Assembly: GCA_963784195.1 (NCBI GenBank)
Contig: CAWARA010000002.1
Location: forward strand, 22,233-86,232
Length of the DNA: 64,000 nucleotides
Direction: 5' to 3'
Source of the DNA: CAVQAH01 sp963784195
GTDB lineage: Bacteria > Acidobacteriota > Vicinamibacteria > Vicinamibacterales > 2-12-FULL-66-21
The notes beneath the pieces were generated by a model that saw only the letters and a program-made list of their open reading frames with translations, had not been told where the DNA came from and made no database searches. Both the position numbers and the translations under genes were made by a program. Of the stretch, positions 1 to 10,356 are shown one piece after another. Numbering within the stretch: position 1 is the first letter of the stretch; each line of letters starts with the position of its first letter.

Positions 1-2113
1 CGGAAAGCCCGGATTGCGTCGGTCCGGCGCGCCGTCCCAACCGGCGGCCATCATGGCGACCGCAGTGAGCAGCCCGCCATTCCCGGGCAGATACAAGCGC
101 AGCCGCTTGTCCTGATAATTGTGGCCATTCACCAGATACGTGTTCTTCTGCGTGTCGATCAAGAGCATGTCTATCGCTTTCTCGGGATCGCCAAGGCGGG
201 CCGCCGTCATCGCGAGCATGGGATAGTCCCAGCCCCACGTCGTCTCCCAGTTCCATCTGCTGACGATGTTCCGAAACGTGCGCTCCATGACAGCTGTGTC
301 GACCATCGGGCTGGCTGGGAGCATGCCGTAGGCGCCGGTCACGACCGGATGATCCCTTCTGAATCGATCGTCGGTGTACGCGGCCAGCGCGCCAGCGCTC
401 GGCAGGTATAAGCCGTCGGCGACCGGCAGTGAGGCCAGATTCTCCTGCACCTCTTTCCATCGCGCGGGTTCAGGGAGCCCAAGTCGTTGCGCCCATTTCC
501 GAGCGATGGACAAACCGTAGTGCCAGTAGGTGAGCTCGAACGGCGGGTCGTCGGTCTCGGCCGCCGGGAAGATCTCTTGAGCGGGGATCAGTGGATGACA
601 GAGATGATACCGGCGATCGGTTTCGCTGAACTGAGCGTAAGACGCCATGAAATCGGCGGTGTCGAACACGAGATCCTTGTAGCGTTCGAGCACGTCACGG
701 GAAGGATCCTGACGGTACAGCAGCTCCGCGAAGTAGATGATGTGAGGCTGCTGCCAGATGAGCAACTCACCCACGCTCGACGGTGTTTTGCGACCTTCGG
801 GGCCGGTCATCTTCTGCCAGCGGATTCCGTCGTAGCCTTGCCAGCGTGATGTTTCCCGAGCCAGAGGCGCGACCTGCCGATACCAACCAAGGCTTTTCTC
901 GAGCAGCGGGGCGCGGTTCCACAGCGCGAAGTGCACGCCATGCCACCAGTGCATCTCGAGGTGGAACTTCCCGTACCAGCTGTTCATCGTCAGGCCGGTC
1001 TCCTGAGGCGGGAGACTGCCGGCGGTCTGTATGCGAGTCAGATACTGTGACAACACGACCCTTCGTTCGAGCTCCGGAGCTCTCGGATCCGTCGATCCGG
1101 AAAAGTCGATCGCGCCGCCCGTGGTCCAGAATCGCTCCCATTCGCGCGTGCTGTTGCGCGAGGTCGTCTCGAAGTCGTCTGGCGCGTGTTGTGGCGCGGC
1201 GGCGGTGAACAGCACGCTGAATTCAAACGCCTCGGATTCCCTGCCCGGTGATAGTTCGAACGAGTGGGCCCTTGAAGACGTAAGCGTGCCCGCTTGCGCC
1301 CAGGTGGCCGAGACGAAATAGGAGGCGGCGTCCAGACGCCGCCCCCACGTTACGTGGCGCTCGCCGTCCGCCAGCACGCGGGTTTCATGCTTGTCCGGCT
1401 GCTCCCAGTCATACCCCGGGCAGACGTGGCAGCCTGCTCCATATGGGAAACGGAACCGAACCTTCAGGCGGCGCTGCGCGATCAACGGTGACCGGATACG
1501 CGCCGCGATCTGGTCACGGCCCTGATGACCGAACAGCTCCACCCGCACGGGCACACCGTCGAGGTCATATGTGCTCGTGATCCTGCCGGTCCAGAGATCG
1601 AGTTGCTGGTCCACGTTGCGAAGTTCATCGATCTGCGCCTCCGTACCGTCGTTCTTCAGCAACGCCAATCCGACGAGACCGAGATGGAGGCGATGCGGAT
1701 TTGCCCGCAGCCAGTCTGACGCCGCCTTCTTCCGCCCACTCTGATGCTGGACGGCATAGGGGACACGTGTGCCAGCGCATGTCTTGAACCAGTCGGTCAC
1801 ATCGTCAATGCCGTACAGACCGACCCTCGAAGCTGTGCCATCCCCATTGGGATTGGGTACCCAGCGAAATTCCAGCTTCGTAGGTTTCCGGAAACGTCTG
1901 CAGGCCGCTGATGTCAACGGTGAAAGCGAACTCCCCGTTTCCCACTGACAGCGAGCTGAGAGGATCGGCTTTCGCAAGCTTCACGTTGTGCCTGGAGACG
2001 ACGGCGCGACGATCGATAAGGCGACTGTCGCCGGTGGATCGGGCGCAAGCCAGCGGGCTGGAGAGGATCACGCTGACCGAGATGAGGCAAGCGGCACAGC
2101 AGCGAAGAGTCAT
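1..2113 (-). CDS. Secreted glycoside hydrolase-like protein (six-hairpin type), 3' end outside window, one frameshift
   Basis: The ATG at 2113 opens a typical signal peptide (MTLRCC..., hydrophobic core, Ala-x-Ala-like end). It is followed by a SRHN/VGNGEFAF/GLQTFPE block that begins a family of secreted acidobacterial proteins, usually annotated as GH65-like six-hairpin glycosidases. The frame breaks near 1812-1818 on the minus strand in a GGG run. Removing one G joins SQWGWHSFE to VGLYGIDDVTDWF, and the new frame stays open to the window edge with conserved stretches such as YGKFHLEMHWWHG, TWGWDYPMLAMTAARLG and AMMAAGWDGAP. Substrate is not readable from sequence. It is likely periplasmic or secreted and acts on an oligosaccharide. 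The gene is divergent from the response regulator at 2268 across about 150 bp. Family recognition is moderate, coding certainty is high. Confidence 0.75.
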
Positions 2114-2267
2114 TGGCCAGACCAATTGTGTAGCGAATTGTGTAAAACCTCCTAAACGGACCGCCATCAACACGGCTATTCAGGAGCACGGCCAGCCGAC
2201 GTATGATTGGCGCAGGACGCAGGACCTCGCCACCATCGTCGCGACCCTGCCGATTGGAGAGAAAGCC

Positions 2268-2897
2268 GTGAAACCACGGGTGATCCTGGCTGATGACCAT
2301 GTGATGGTCGCCCAAGGCTTGGGCCGGTTGATTGCGGAAGCCGCGGATCTCGTAGCCGTCGTCAACGACGGCCGCCAGCTCGTGGAATCCGCGCGAGCGC
2401 ACCGCCCGGACATCATCGTTTCCGACATGATGATGCCGGTGATCAACGGTCTGGACGCCATGCGCCAGCTCAAGGCGGACGGATCGCAGGCACGCTTCAT
2501 CTTCCTTACGATCCACGGCGACGCGCGCCTCGCGGCGCAAGCGCTCCGTGCCGGGGCCGCCGGCTACCTGCTCAAACAGTCGGCCGGTGAGGAGCTCCTC
2601 GAGGCCCTGTCTACCGTGATGGACGGCCGCACGTATCTGACGCCGCTCATCACGAAGGACGTCCTCTGGACGATGTCGAATGCCGTCGACGATAGCGCGC
2701 CGACGTTGACACCACGTCAACTCGAGATCCTGCGTCTGATTGCTCAGGGCAAGCGGATGAAAGAGATTGCCGCTGAGCTCGATCTGTCGGTCCGAACCAT
2801 AGAGGACCATAAAGCTCACCTGCTGCGGACGCTCGGCGTCGAAAGCACCGCCGACCTCGTCAAGTTTGCTGTGCGACAGGGGCTCGTCCAGGCCTGA
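2268..2897 (+). CDS. NarL/FixJ-family response regulator
   Basis: The GTG start at 2268 is preceded by GGAGAG at about 7 bp. The frame is open further upstream, but a receiver domain begins here (VKPRVILADDH), so the upstream part is not expected to be coding. The receiver domain covers residues 1-120 (acidic pair ADDH, phospho-Asp in VSDMMMP, Lys in LLKQ). The LuxR/GerE helix-turn-helix covers about 145-205 (LTPRQLEILRLIAQGKRMKEIA then SVRTIEDHKAHLLRTLGV). The family binds DNA as a dimer after phosphorylation. The natural partner is the HisKA_3 kinase at 4220, which lies two genes downstream on the same strand. Confidence 0.9.
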   Translation: MKPRVILADDHVMVAQGLGRLIAEAADLVAVVNDGRQLVESARAHRPDIIVSDMMMPVINGLDAMRQLKADGSQARFIFLTIHGDARLAAQALRAGAAGYLLKQSAGEELLEALSTVMDGRTYLTPLITKDVLWTMSNAVDDSAPTLTPRQLEILRLIAQGKRMKEIAAELDLSVRTIEDHKAHLLRTLGVESTADLVKFAVRQGLVQA

Positions 2898-3065
2898 ACC
2901 CACCGGGATCTCCGGTCGCCAGACCCGTACTTTCCACGTCTGCTTCCGTGGTTCCCCCCGATGCGGCGCGATGTCGCCGATGTTACCTTCGGCGCGTTTA
3001 CCAGGGATCACGTCACCACTAGTCGAGAACGCACGAGCTCTCGACTGCAACATAGGGGAGAGGAC

Positions 3066-4116
3066 ATGGCAATTCAGCTTCAGGCCCAGCACAGAGACTT
3101 TCCCACAATCGAACGGCGCGGATCCGCGGGAGCAATGGTGGGCACCAGCATCGCCTGGCAATCCGTGATGCATCGGGTGGAGCTCGTGGCTTCGACCAGT
3201 GCGAGCGTCCTGCTGCTCGGCGAAACGGGCACCGGCAAAGAGCTCCTGGCCCGGTCCATTCACGAACGAAGCGCGCGCCGGACGCGGAACATGGTTGTCG
3301 TCGATTGCGGCGCTTTGCCTTCGTCGCTCATCGAAAGCGAGCTCTTCGGCCGCGAACGTGGTGCCTTTACGGGCGCGCACACGGCGCAGGCCGGCCGCTT
3401 CGAGATTGCGAACGGCGGCACCGTCTTTCTCGACGAGATTGGCGAGCTTCCGCTGGAGCTTCAGCCGAAGCTGCTGAGAGTCCTCCAGGAAGGTCAGGTC
3501 GAAAGACTCGGCTGCATGCGGACAACGCGTGTAGACATTCGCATCATTGCGGCCACGAATCGAAACCTGCAGGAGGAAGTCCGCCGTGGTCGTTTCAGAG
3601 CGGATCTCTTTTACCGTCTCAATGTCTTTCCCATCACGGTTCCGCCGCTTCGTGACCGGCCTGACGATCTTCCGGCGCTGGTCCATCACCTCGCCGATCG
3701 ACTGGGCCACGAGCTGTGCAGGCCGATCGAGCGAAGTAGCGCCCGGCTCGCTGGAGGCGCTGGCACGGCATCGTTGGCCAGGGAACATCCGGGAGCTCGA
3801 GAACGTACTTCGGCGGGCCATCATCCTTTCCCGCGACGGTCTGCTCGATCTGAGCGACTTCGTGGGTGAGCCGATCGACGATGTGGAGGCACCGGCGTCT
3901 TTCGCCAGCCGCGTGCGGCCGCTCGCGGAAGCCGAGCGCGATCACGTAAATTTTGTGCTCGAGCAAGCGGGATGGCGTGTCGAAGGACTCGCCGGCGCGG
4001 CGGAGTTACTGGGGCTGAAGCCGAGCACGCTCAGAAGCCGGATGCAGAAGCTTGGAATTGAACGGCTGCCAACGGCGAGGCCCAATCGGAGCATCGGGGC
4101 GGTTGCGCATTCCTGA
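3066..4116 (+). CDS. Sigma-54-dependent AAA+ transcriptional activator, one frameshift
   Basis: The ATG at 3066 has a GGGGAGAGGA Shine-Dalgarno. There is no receiver or GAF domain ahead of the AAA+ core. That core shows Walker A (GETGTGKE), the sigma-54 contact loop GAFTGA, Walker B with FLDEIGEL, and the R-finger region (FYRLNVFPITVPPLRDR). The frame breaks near 3737. Removing one A (cgaagta to cgagta) restores PIERVAPGSLEALARHRWPGN and leads into IRELENVLRRAIILS. The C-terminus carries a Fis-type helix-turn-helix (VLEQAGWRVEGLAGAAELLGLKPSTL split over 3950-4060). The product would drive open-complex formation at RpoN promoters. Lacking a sensory domain, its activity must be set by expression or a partner protein. 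Targets are unknown. Confidence 0.85.
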
Positions 4117-4219
4117 CGTGACACGCACCTGGTGTGGCAGCCCGGGACACGGGTGTATGGTTTAGGGTCCGGATAGCGCGTTGCGGTAGCATGGGCGGCA
4201 CTTTGCGGAGCACGAGGCG

Positions 4220-4897
4220 ATGACCCGCTTCAGCGTCGGACGCATCCAGGAACTTGCCGGGCAGCTGATCGTCGCCCAGGAAGCAGAACGTGAGCGCATT
4301 GCCCGCGAGCTGCACGACGACGTCGGTCAACAACTCGCCGGACTGTCGCTTGCGCTCAGCGGGCTCAGACGGCGCATCGCGCAGCACGATCAGGCGGTGC
4401 TGGAAGCGTCGCTGACGACGCTGCAGCAGCAGACGATGGGCCTGGCGGACACCGTTGGACGTCTCGCACACGAGCTGCATCCGGGCGAGCTCCGGCAAAT
4501 CGGGCTCGTTGAGGCGCTCAAGATCCGTTGTGACGAGTTTCAGCAGAAACACGGCGTCGAGGTGACGTTCGGCGCCGCGGAAGACCTCATGCCAATCGCG
4601 CCCGACGTGGCGTTGTGTCTGTTTCGGGCTGCGCAGGAAGCGCTGCGTAACGTGGCGAAACATGCCAGGGCCCGCCGCACGCAGGTGGTGCTGTCCCACG
4701 GAACCGGCCAACGGACGCTGACGATTGCCGATGATGGCCAGGGTTTCGACGTCGCCCACGCCCGGCAAGAGGGTGAAGGGCTCGGCCTCCTCATCATGGA
4801 AGAACGAGCGCGTCTGCTGCACGGCAGCGTGCAAGTCGAGAGCGACGCCGGACGGGGCACGACCGTCAGAATCTCGATTCCGACAGCGACGATCTAA
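4220..4897 (+). CDS. Soluble sensor histidine kinase (HisKA_3, NarX/DesK type)
   Basis: This 225-residue protein is intact. The phospho-acceptor His sits in ERIARELHDDVGQQLAGL (HisKA_3 dimerisation helix, residues about 25-95). The HATPase_c domain has the N box (AAQEALRNVAKHA), G1 (IADDGQGFDV) and G2 (GEGLGLLIMEERA). There are no transmembrane segments or PAS domain, so it is probably cytoplasmic and gets its signal from another protein or the neighbouring hybrid kinase. HisKA_3 kinases pair with NarL-type regulators, and one lies at 2268. Confidence 0.92.
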   Translation: MTRFSVGRIQELAGQLIVAQEAERERIARELHDDVGQQLAGLSLALSGLRRRIAQHDQAVLEASLTTLQQQTMGLADTVGRLAHELHPGELRQIGLVEALKIRCDEFQQKHGVEVTFGAAEDLMPIAPDVALCLFRAAQEALRNVAKHARARRTQVVLSHGTGQRTLTIADDGQGFDVAHARQEGEGLGLLIMEERARLLHGSVQVESDAGRGTTVRISIPTATI

Positions 4898-4935
4898 CGC
4901 GCAGGTCCGCGCTGCACGCGTGTGCGCGCAATCAT

Positions 4936-7900
4936 ATGGCTGCCATCCTTGCGTGGCTCGAAGCGATTGTCACGGCCATCCCACTCCCGCTGCTGGAGGT
5001 GTGGAGCCGCTTCTCCTACCTCGTCGGCCTGGTGCTGGCCATCTGCGCATTCGGCGGCTTCACGTTTCGAATCGGTGACCAGTGGGGATTCGGCCGGGAG
5101 CGGCAGAAGTGGGATGCGAAGGCGTTCCTGAGCCTGCCGCTGACGTTCGTGCTGGTCATCGCGTCGGGCTATCTCGGATCGTCCATCGTGTTGGTCGAGG
5201 GTGCACAGACGTTCGAGTCCTTGAAGGACCTGGTCGTTCTGCTGTGCATCGTGCTCTTCGGCTATCCGGCACTGTTCGCCGTCCCGCCGGCGTACATGCT
5301 GTCGGACCTGATCGAGGGGGTGCCGCCAGGCTTCGTCCTGAGCTGGGCGGAGGGCTACTTCTTCTGGACGGCCTTCGTGTGGATGGCCTATCAGCTCATC
5401 GGTCGGAATCCAGACTTCCGCCGCGTGGAGACCTGGGGGCGCTACGGTGTGTTCGTCGCGCTCATCATGCTGTTCGACCCGGCGATGTGGGGGTTCATTT
5501 GCTCGGGTCAATTCACCCCCGTGATCTCCTATCAGAAGATCTCGTCGGCGCTCTTCTTCACGTTGGCCGTGACCTGGCTCCTGGCCCCCGCGGCCTTTCT
5601 GGTCGCCCTGCCGCTGGCGAGACGATTCGGATGGTTCTGGGCGGAAATACCCGGACACGTCAGAGAGCGTGCGTTTGGGGGCACCGATTGGATCTGGGAA
5701 GCAGGTCGTGGCCACACGCAGCGTGACGCGGGACCGGCGCACGAAGGCCTGCCGATCCGAATCTTCATTTTCACGCCGTTCATCGCGCTGCTGCTCGTGA
5801 TGGTCGGCGCGACAGCGATTGTCGCCCTGCGGAGCGCCGATGATGATGCGGCGAGGCTGGCGACCAGGCTCCACGAGGAGGCGTCGGCGGGCCTGCGCAT
5901 GCGGCTCGACAACTACCTGGCACGCTCGCCGTCGCCGATAGACGCCCAGCGCAACGACGCACTCGTCTCGCTGCTGCGAAGCCAGGCCGTCGGCTCGGAA
6001 GGCCGAGCCTTCATCCTCGACAGAACCGGCACGATGATCGCCTCATCCGCTGCCGACGGTGACTCGGTGGTGAAGAGTGCTGTGGCAGCTTTGGCGCAGC
6101 ACACGAATTCGCCGGACATGTCGGCAACGGCGACAGAGTTCCGGTTCGATCACGTGACCGCGAAGCCACTGTCGCGGGAAACGTGGCTCACGTACACGAC
6201 GACGTATGGCGACGGCAATGCCGGCCGTCAATGGGTGCTGGTCACCGCCATGCCGGAAGTGTTCTATCTGGCTGGCGTGCGCAGAGGTAGCAGCCTTTCG
6301 GCGATGGTCTTCGCCTTCGCGCTGGTGCTCTCCCTCATGCTGGCCGCGGCACTGGCGTCCATGGTGACTGCGCCGCTCCGGAGTATCGCGCGCGCAACCC
6401 AGTCGATGGCCCACGGAGACCTCAGCGCGCGGGTGCCGGGCAGCAAGCTGGAGGAGCTGGGAGCCCTCGCGCAATCGTTCAACGACATGGCGGCCAGGCT
6501 CAAGACCTCGTTCGACGATCTGGTCGGCGAAGTGGAGACACGGAAGACCCGTGAACGCGAGCTGGAGCAGAGCGAAGCTCGGATGCGCGCGAGCGATGAC
6601 CGGCTGCAACTGGCGATCGATGCGGCTGGCCTCGGCATCTGGGACTGGGACGTGGAGCAGGATCGGCTGGTCTGGGACGACTCGATGTACCAGCTCTACG
6701 GCGTGCGCAAGGATGAATTCAGCGGCGCTATCGACGCCTGGTCCCGGTGCCTCGTCCCGGAAGACATGGCGCGTGCCACTGGAGACTCGACGCCGCGCTC
6801 CGCGGCGACCGTGACTTCAGGTCCGACTTCAGGGTGCGGCGGGGCGACGGCGCGATCCGCACCATTCGCGCGGTCGGACAGACGATTCGCGGCTCGGACG
6901 GCCGGGCTCTGCGCATGGTCGGTATCAACCGCGATGTTACCGATCTGACCAACGCGGAGCGCGATCGCGAGCAGCTCGTGCACGAGCTCGGGGAACGCGT
7001 GAAGGAGCTTCGGCTGCTGCACGCCACGTCGCGCCTTCTGCAGCGCCATCGCCCCTTCAACCGCGAATTGCTGGATCAGCTCGTGGTGCTCATGCCTGCC
7101 GCCTGGCAGTATCCAGAGTGCTGCGAAGCGCGCATCGTCTATGGGGACCTCGAAGTGTCAACCGCGGGCTGGCGCGACGCGCCGTGGAAGCAATCCGCGT
7201 CCGTCATGACGAGCGAAGGCAGCGGGCTCATCGAAGTGGTCTACCTCGAGGAACGCCCCCCGTCAGCCGAAGGGCCGTTTCTTCTCGAAGAGCGTGCGTT
7301 GATCGACTCGTTGGCCGAAATGCTGGTTGCCTATCTCGAGCTGCGCAAGCACCACGAGCACCTCGAAGGGCTCGTGACCAGCCGCACGACCGAGCTGCGT
7401 GCCGCGAAGGAGGCTGCCGAGAGCGCCAGCCGGGCGAAGAGCGCCTTCCTGGCGAACATGTCCCACGAGATCCGCACGCCGATGAACGCGATCCTCGGAT
7501 ACGCACAGCTCCTGCTGCGCGATCCCCTGCTGGACGGCACGCAGAAGCAGCGAATCGACGTCATCCACTCGAGCGGCAGTCACCTGCTGACCCTGATCAA
7601 CGACATCCTCGAGATGTCCAAGATCGAGGCCGGCCGCACGACGCTGACCGTGGAGCCGTTCGACCTGCACACGCTGCTGAAGGACCTCCATCTGATGTTC
7701 ACGCAGTTGACGCGCACGAAGGGCGTCGAGCTGACGTTCGAGCAGGATGCAGGCTTGCCCCGCGCCCTCGAAGGCGATGTCGGCAAGGTCCGCCAGGTGG
7801 CTATCAACCTCCTGAGCAACGCCGCGAAATTCACCGAGCGAGGCCGAATCGTCGTGCGGGCCTCTTCCCATCCAATCGCGCAGGACCGGCACAGCGTGGT

Positions 7901-8855
7901 CATCTCGGTCGCCGACACCGGCCCGGGAATCGCACCCGAGAACATCCACAGAATCTTCGAAGCCTTCGACCAGGCAGAGTCGGTGGTGCGGACCGGGGGG
8001 ACGGGGCTGGGGTTGACCATCAGCCGGAATTTCGCGCACCTGATGCGCGGAGACCTGACCGTCGAGAGCGTGATAGGGAAGGGCAGCGTCTTCACGTTCT
8101 CGTTCGAAGCCGGCGCCGCGTCGACGACCGACGCGCCCGCGGGCACCACCCATCCGATTCCGCTCAGACTCGCCCCGAATCAGCTGCCGCCGAAGGTGCT
8201 GATCGTCGACGATGTGCCGACCAACCGCAGACTGCTCGAAGACTTGTTGTCGGGGATTGGCTTCCAGATTCGGACGGCTTCGAATGGTGCGGAGGCGATC
8301 GAGGCGCATGACGCATGGAGCCCTGACCTGGTGCTCATGGACCTGCGCATGCCCGGCATCAGCGGACTGGAAACCGTCCGTCGCCTGCGGGCCGGCGGCT
8401 CAACGGCCGTGATCTTCGCGGTCACCGCCAGCGGTCTGGCGGACGCGGAAACCGAAGCGCGGAACGCCGGCGTGGATGACTTTGTTCGGAAGCCCTATCG
8501 GGAGGCGGATCTGCTCGCCACGATTGGAGAGCGGCTGGGTGTTCGTTACACCTACAGCTCCTCCGATCAACGCGCGGACCGAGCGCACGCGGTCGCCGCC
8601 GCGACGCCGTCAGCGCTCTCTCGAGCCTTGAGCGGCCTGCCGGCGTCGCTCGTCGATCAACTGCGGGACGCGGCAATCCAGGGGCGAGTCAAGCGTCTCG
8701 AACGGCTGGCCGACGAGGCCGGCCTTTATTCGGAGTCCGCGGCCGCCGAGATTCGGGCCTTCGCGGCCGACTTTCGCTACGAGGCCCTGGTCGCCGCGCT
8801 CGACGCGGATACGTCGCGCGAGGATACGGGCCTCGGTTCAGGGAAAACACGATGA
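4936..8855 (+). CDS. Large membrane hybrid histidine kinase (7TM-like domain, extracytoplasmic sensor, HAMP, PAS, HisKA, HATPase, REC), one frameshift
   Basis: The N-terminal about 235 residues hold six to eight hydrophobic helices of unrecognised type. A TM helix (about 275) is followed by an extracytoplasmic dCache-like sensor (AFILDRTGTMIASS), another TM, and HAMP (SMVTAPLRSIARATQSMAHG). A PAS domain begins near residue 555 (AIDAAGLGIWDWD). The frame breaks near 6783 inside PAS. Adding one base restores ATG-E-LDAALRGDRDFRSDF. Downstream are a PAC motif, a GAF-like stretch, HisKA (NMSHEIRTPMNAI), HATPase_c (DTGPGIAPENI, GGTGLGL) and a receiver (VLMDLRMPG, VRKPYREADL). A C-terminal helical tail of about 90 residues follows. 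The stop overlaps the next ATG (ATGA). The start at 4936 has no clear ribosome site, so the true start is uncertain. Confidence 0.85.
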
Positions 8856-9352
8856 TCGACGAGTCCCCACACCTTGCCAGCCTTCTGGTGGTCGACGACA
8901 CGCTCGAGAACCTGCGCCTCCTCGGCAACATGCTCGGTGAAGAAGGGTACGAGGTGCGACCCGTGAGCAGCGGCCGCCAGGCTCTCCAGGCGATCGAGCA
9001 CGATCCCCCCGATCTCATCCTGCTGGACGTGAACATGCCCGACATGGACGGCTACGAAGTCTGCCGGCGTGTACGGGCCAACGATCAATCGAGAGAGGTG
9101 CCGGTGATCTTTCTGACCGCGTGGGCCGACAGGGCATACATGGTCAAGGCGTTCCAGGTCGGCGGCGCGGACTACGTGACCAAGCCGTTCCTGTTCGAAG
9201 AGGTGCTGGCGCGGGTGCGAACGCACATCGCCCTGAGGCGAGCGCGAGAGGCGCTGGCCGAACGCGACGAGCGCGTGCGGGAGCTCGAACACCTGCTCCG
9301 CGAGGCGACTCGATCCGGGCAGGGAACGATGCCAATCAAGCGGCCGGTGTAA
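8852..9352 (+). CDS. Stand-alone receiver-domain response regulator with coiled-coil tail
   Basis: The 166-residue product has one REC domain (LLVVDDTLENLRLL; phospho-Asp in LILLDVNMPDMDG; Thr in IFLTAW; Lys in YVTKPF). It then has a charged helix (RRAREALAERDERVRELEHLL) and no DNA-binding domain. The ATG overlaps the stop of the hybrid kinase, so the two are translationally coupled. It probably receives phosphate from that kinase and acts through protein contacts. Confidence 0.9.
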   Translation: MIDESPHLASLLVVDDTLENLRLLGNMLGEEGYEVRPVSSGRQALQAIEHDPPDLILLDVNMPDMDGYEVCRRVRANDQSREVPVIFLTAWADRAYMVKAFQVGGADYVTKPFLFEEVLARVRTHIALRRAREALAERDERVRELEHLLREATRSGQGTMPIKRPV

Positions 9353-9369
9353 GCAACACGACGAATCGA

Positions 9370-10155
9370 TCAGCGGCGTCTTTTCCCGCTGACAGAGAAT
9401 CCGACGAAATTGACATTCATCGCAGGAAGGACTGTCTCGTCATGGACGCCGTGAATATTCGTTCTGGCAACGTTGAGGTGAAGACTGGCCGGCTTCCTCA
9501 CGAAAGGCGTCACGAAGTCGAAGAGCCGAAAGCCGACACCCACAGTCGTGGCCGGCTTCCAGTCGTGCCCGCCCTCGCCGTCAGGAATCATGACCAGCAT
9601 GACGCCAACGGCCGGCAGCGTGTAGCGTCCGAGTTCGAACACCGAAATCTGCATCCCGATGACGCCGTAGAGTCGAGTGGCTGGATATTGTGCCCGCGTC
9701 CACAAGCCGGTCAGATGGACTCGTTGAAAGAACGAACTCTTCACAATCTTGTCGTCGACCTTGCCGCCGGATCTCACTAACGACGAGTTCCGGCGTTGGA
9801 GAATCTGTAAGGGCTGTTCATCCCAGTGGCGGAGAATGTCGCAGGCACGCTCGAGCAGTGGTTGGGCGCCTAGAAAACCCTGACATGCCTCTTCGAGCCA
9901 CACTGGCGGGTCGGGACGCTTCTTGCGTTCCCAAATCGGCTGATCGTTGAAGTTACGCGCAACCCTGTTCCCCCAGAGTTCGAACCATTCCTCCCACTCG
10001 TTGTAAAGTCGGAGCCACTGGGTAAGCTCGTCAAGCTTCTGCTGGGACAACTGCCCACTACCCAGCTCTTCCGATTGCGCAATAGCCGGTGTTGGGCCCA
10101 CCACCAAAAGCGACAACGACAGACACATCGCAAAAGCAGCAACTGGTGCGGTCAT
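9370..10155 (-). CDS. Secreted protein of unknown function, possible beta-barrel
   Basis: The ATG at 10155 opens a clear signal peptide (MTAPVAAFAMCLSLSLLVVG, then AIAQ cleavage site). The mature N-terminal third is helical and Trp/Glu-rich (ELTQWLRLYNEWEEWFELWG). The C-terminal half alternates hydrophobic and polar residues (YGVIGMQISVFELGRYTLPAVGVMLVMI), as in outer-membrane strands, and ends VGFSVSGKRRR, without a terminal Phe. It converges with the receiver gene at 9352. I do not recognise the family. Confidence 0.7.
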   Translation of the reverse strand: MTAPVAAFAMCLSLSLLVVGPTPAIAQSEELGSGQLSQQKLDELTQWLRLYNEWEEWFELWGNRVARNFNDQPIWERKKRPDPPVWLEEACQGFLGAQPLLERACDILRHWDEQPLQILQRRNSSLVRSGGKVDDKIVKSSFFQRVHLTGLWTRAQYPATRLYGVIGMQISVFELGRYTLPAVGVMLVMIPDGEGGHDWKPATTVGVGFRLFDFVTPFVRKPASLHLNVARTNIHGVHDETVLPAMNVNFVGFSVSGKRRR

Positions 10156-10276
10156 GGTACCCCCCGGAATCGGCTTGTTCTACCTGCCCAGAGCTACGGA
10201 TGAGCTTGGAAAAGTTTGCACCGCCTTTTGGTCGAAGTAAAGTGAATTTGCCTGTCGCCGGCCTGTTGCTCGTGGG

Positions 10277-10320
10277 GGAGCCAGGTGGGCATCTTAAAGG
10301 AGCCGGGTGGGCATCTTAAA
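10277..10320. repeat. Tandem duplication of a 22-bp unit
   Basis: Two direct copies of GGAGCC-R-GGTGGGCATCTTAAA (10277-10298 and 10299-10320) differ at one base. They lie about 36 bp upstream of the substrate-binding protein gene and may affect its promoter. Confidence 0.85.
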
Positions 10321-10356
10321 TCGGGTGGGTCGAGCAGTCGCTAGGAGAATTCCCTG

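Noticed and set aside
1914..3824. 636-residue minus-strand open frame
   Set aside because: It lies opposite the response regulator and sigma-54 activator, which have clear motifs. High GC keeps the antisense frame open, and its residues show no domain.
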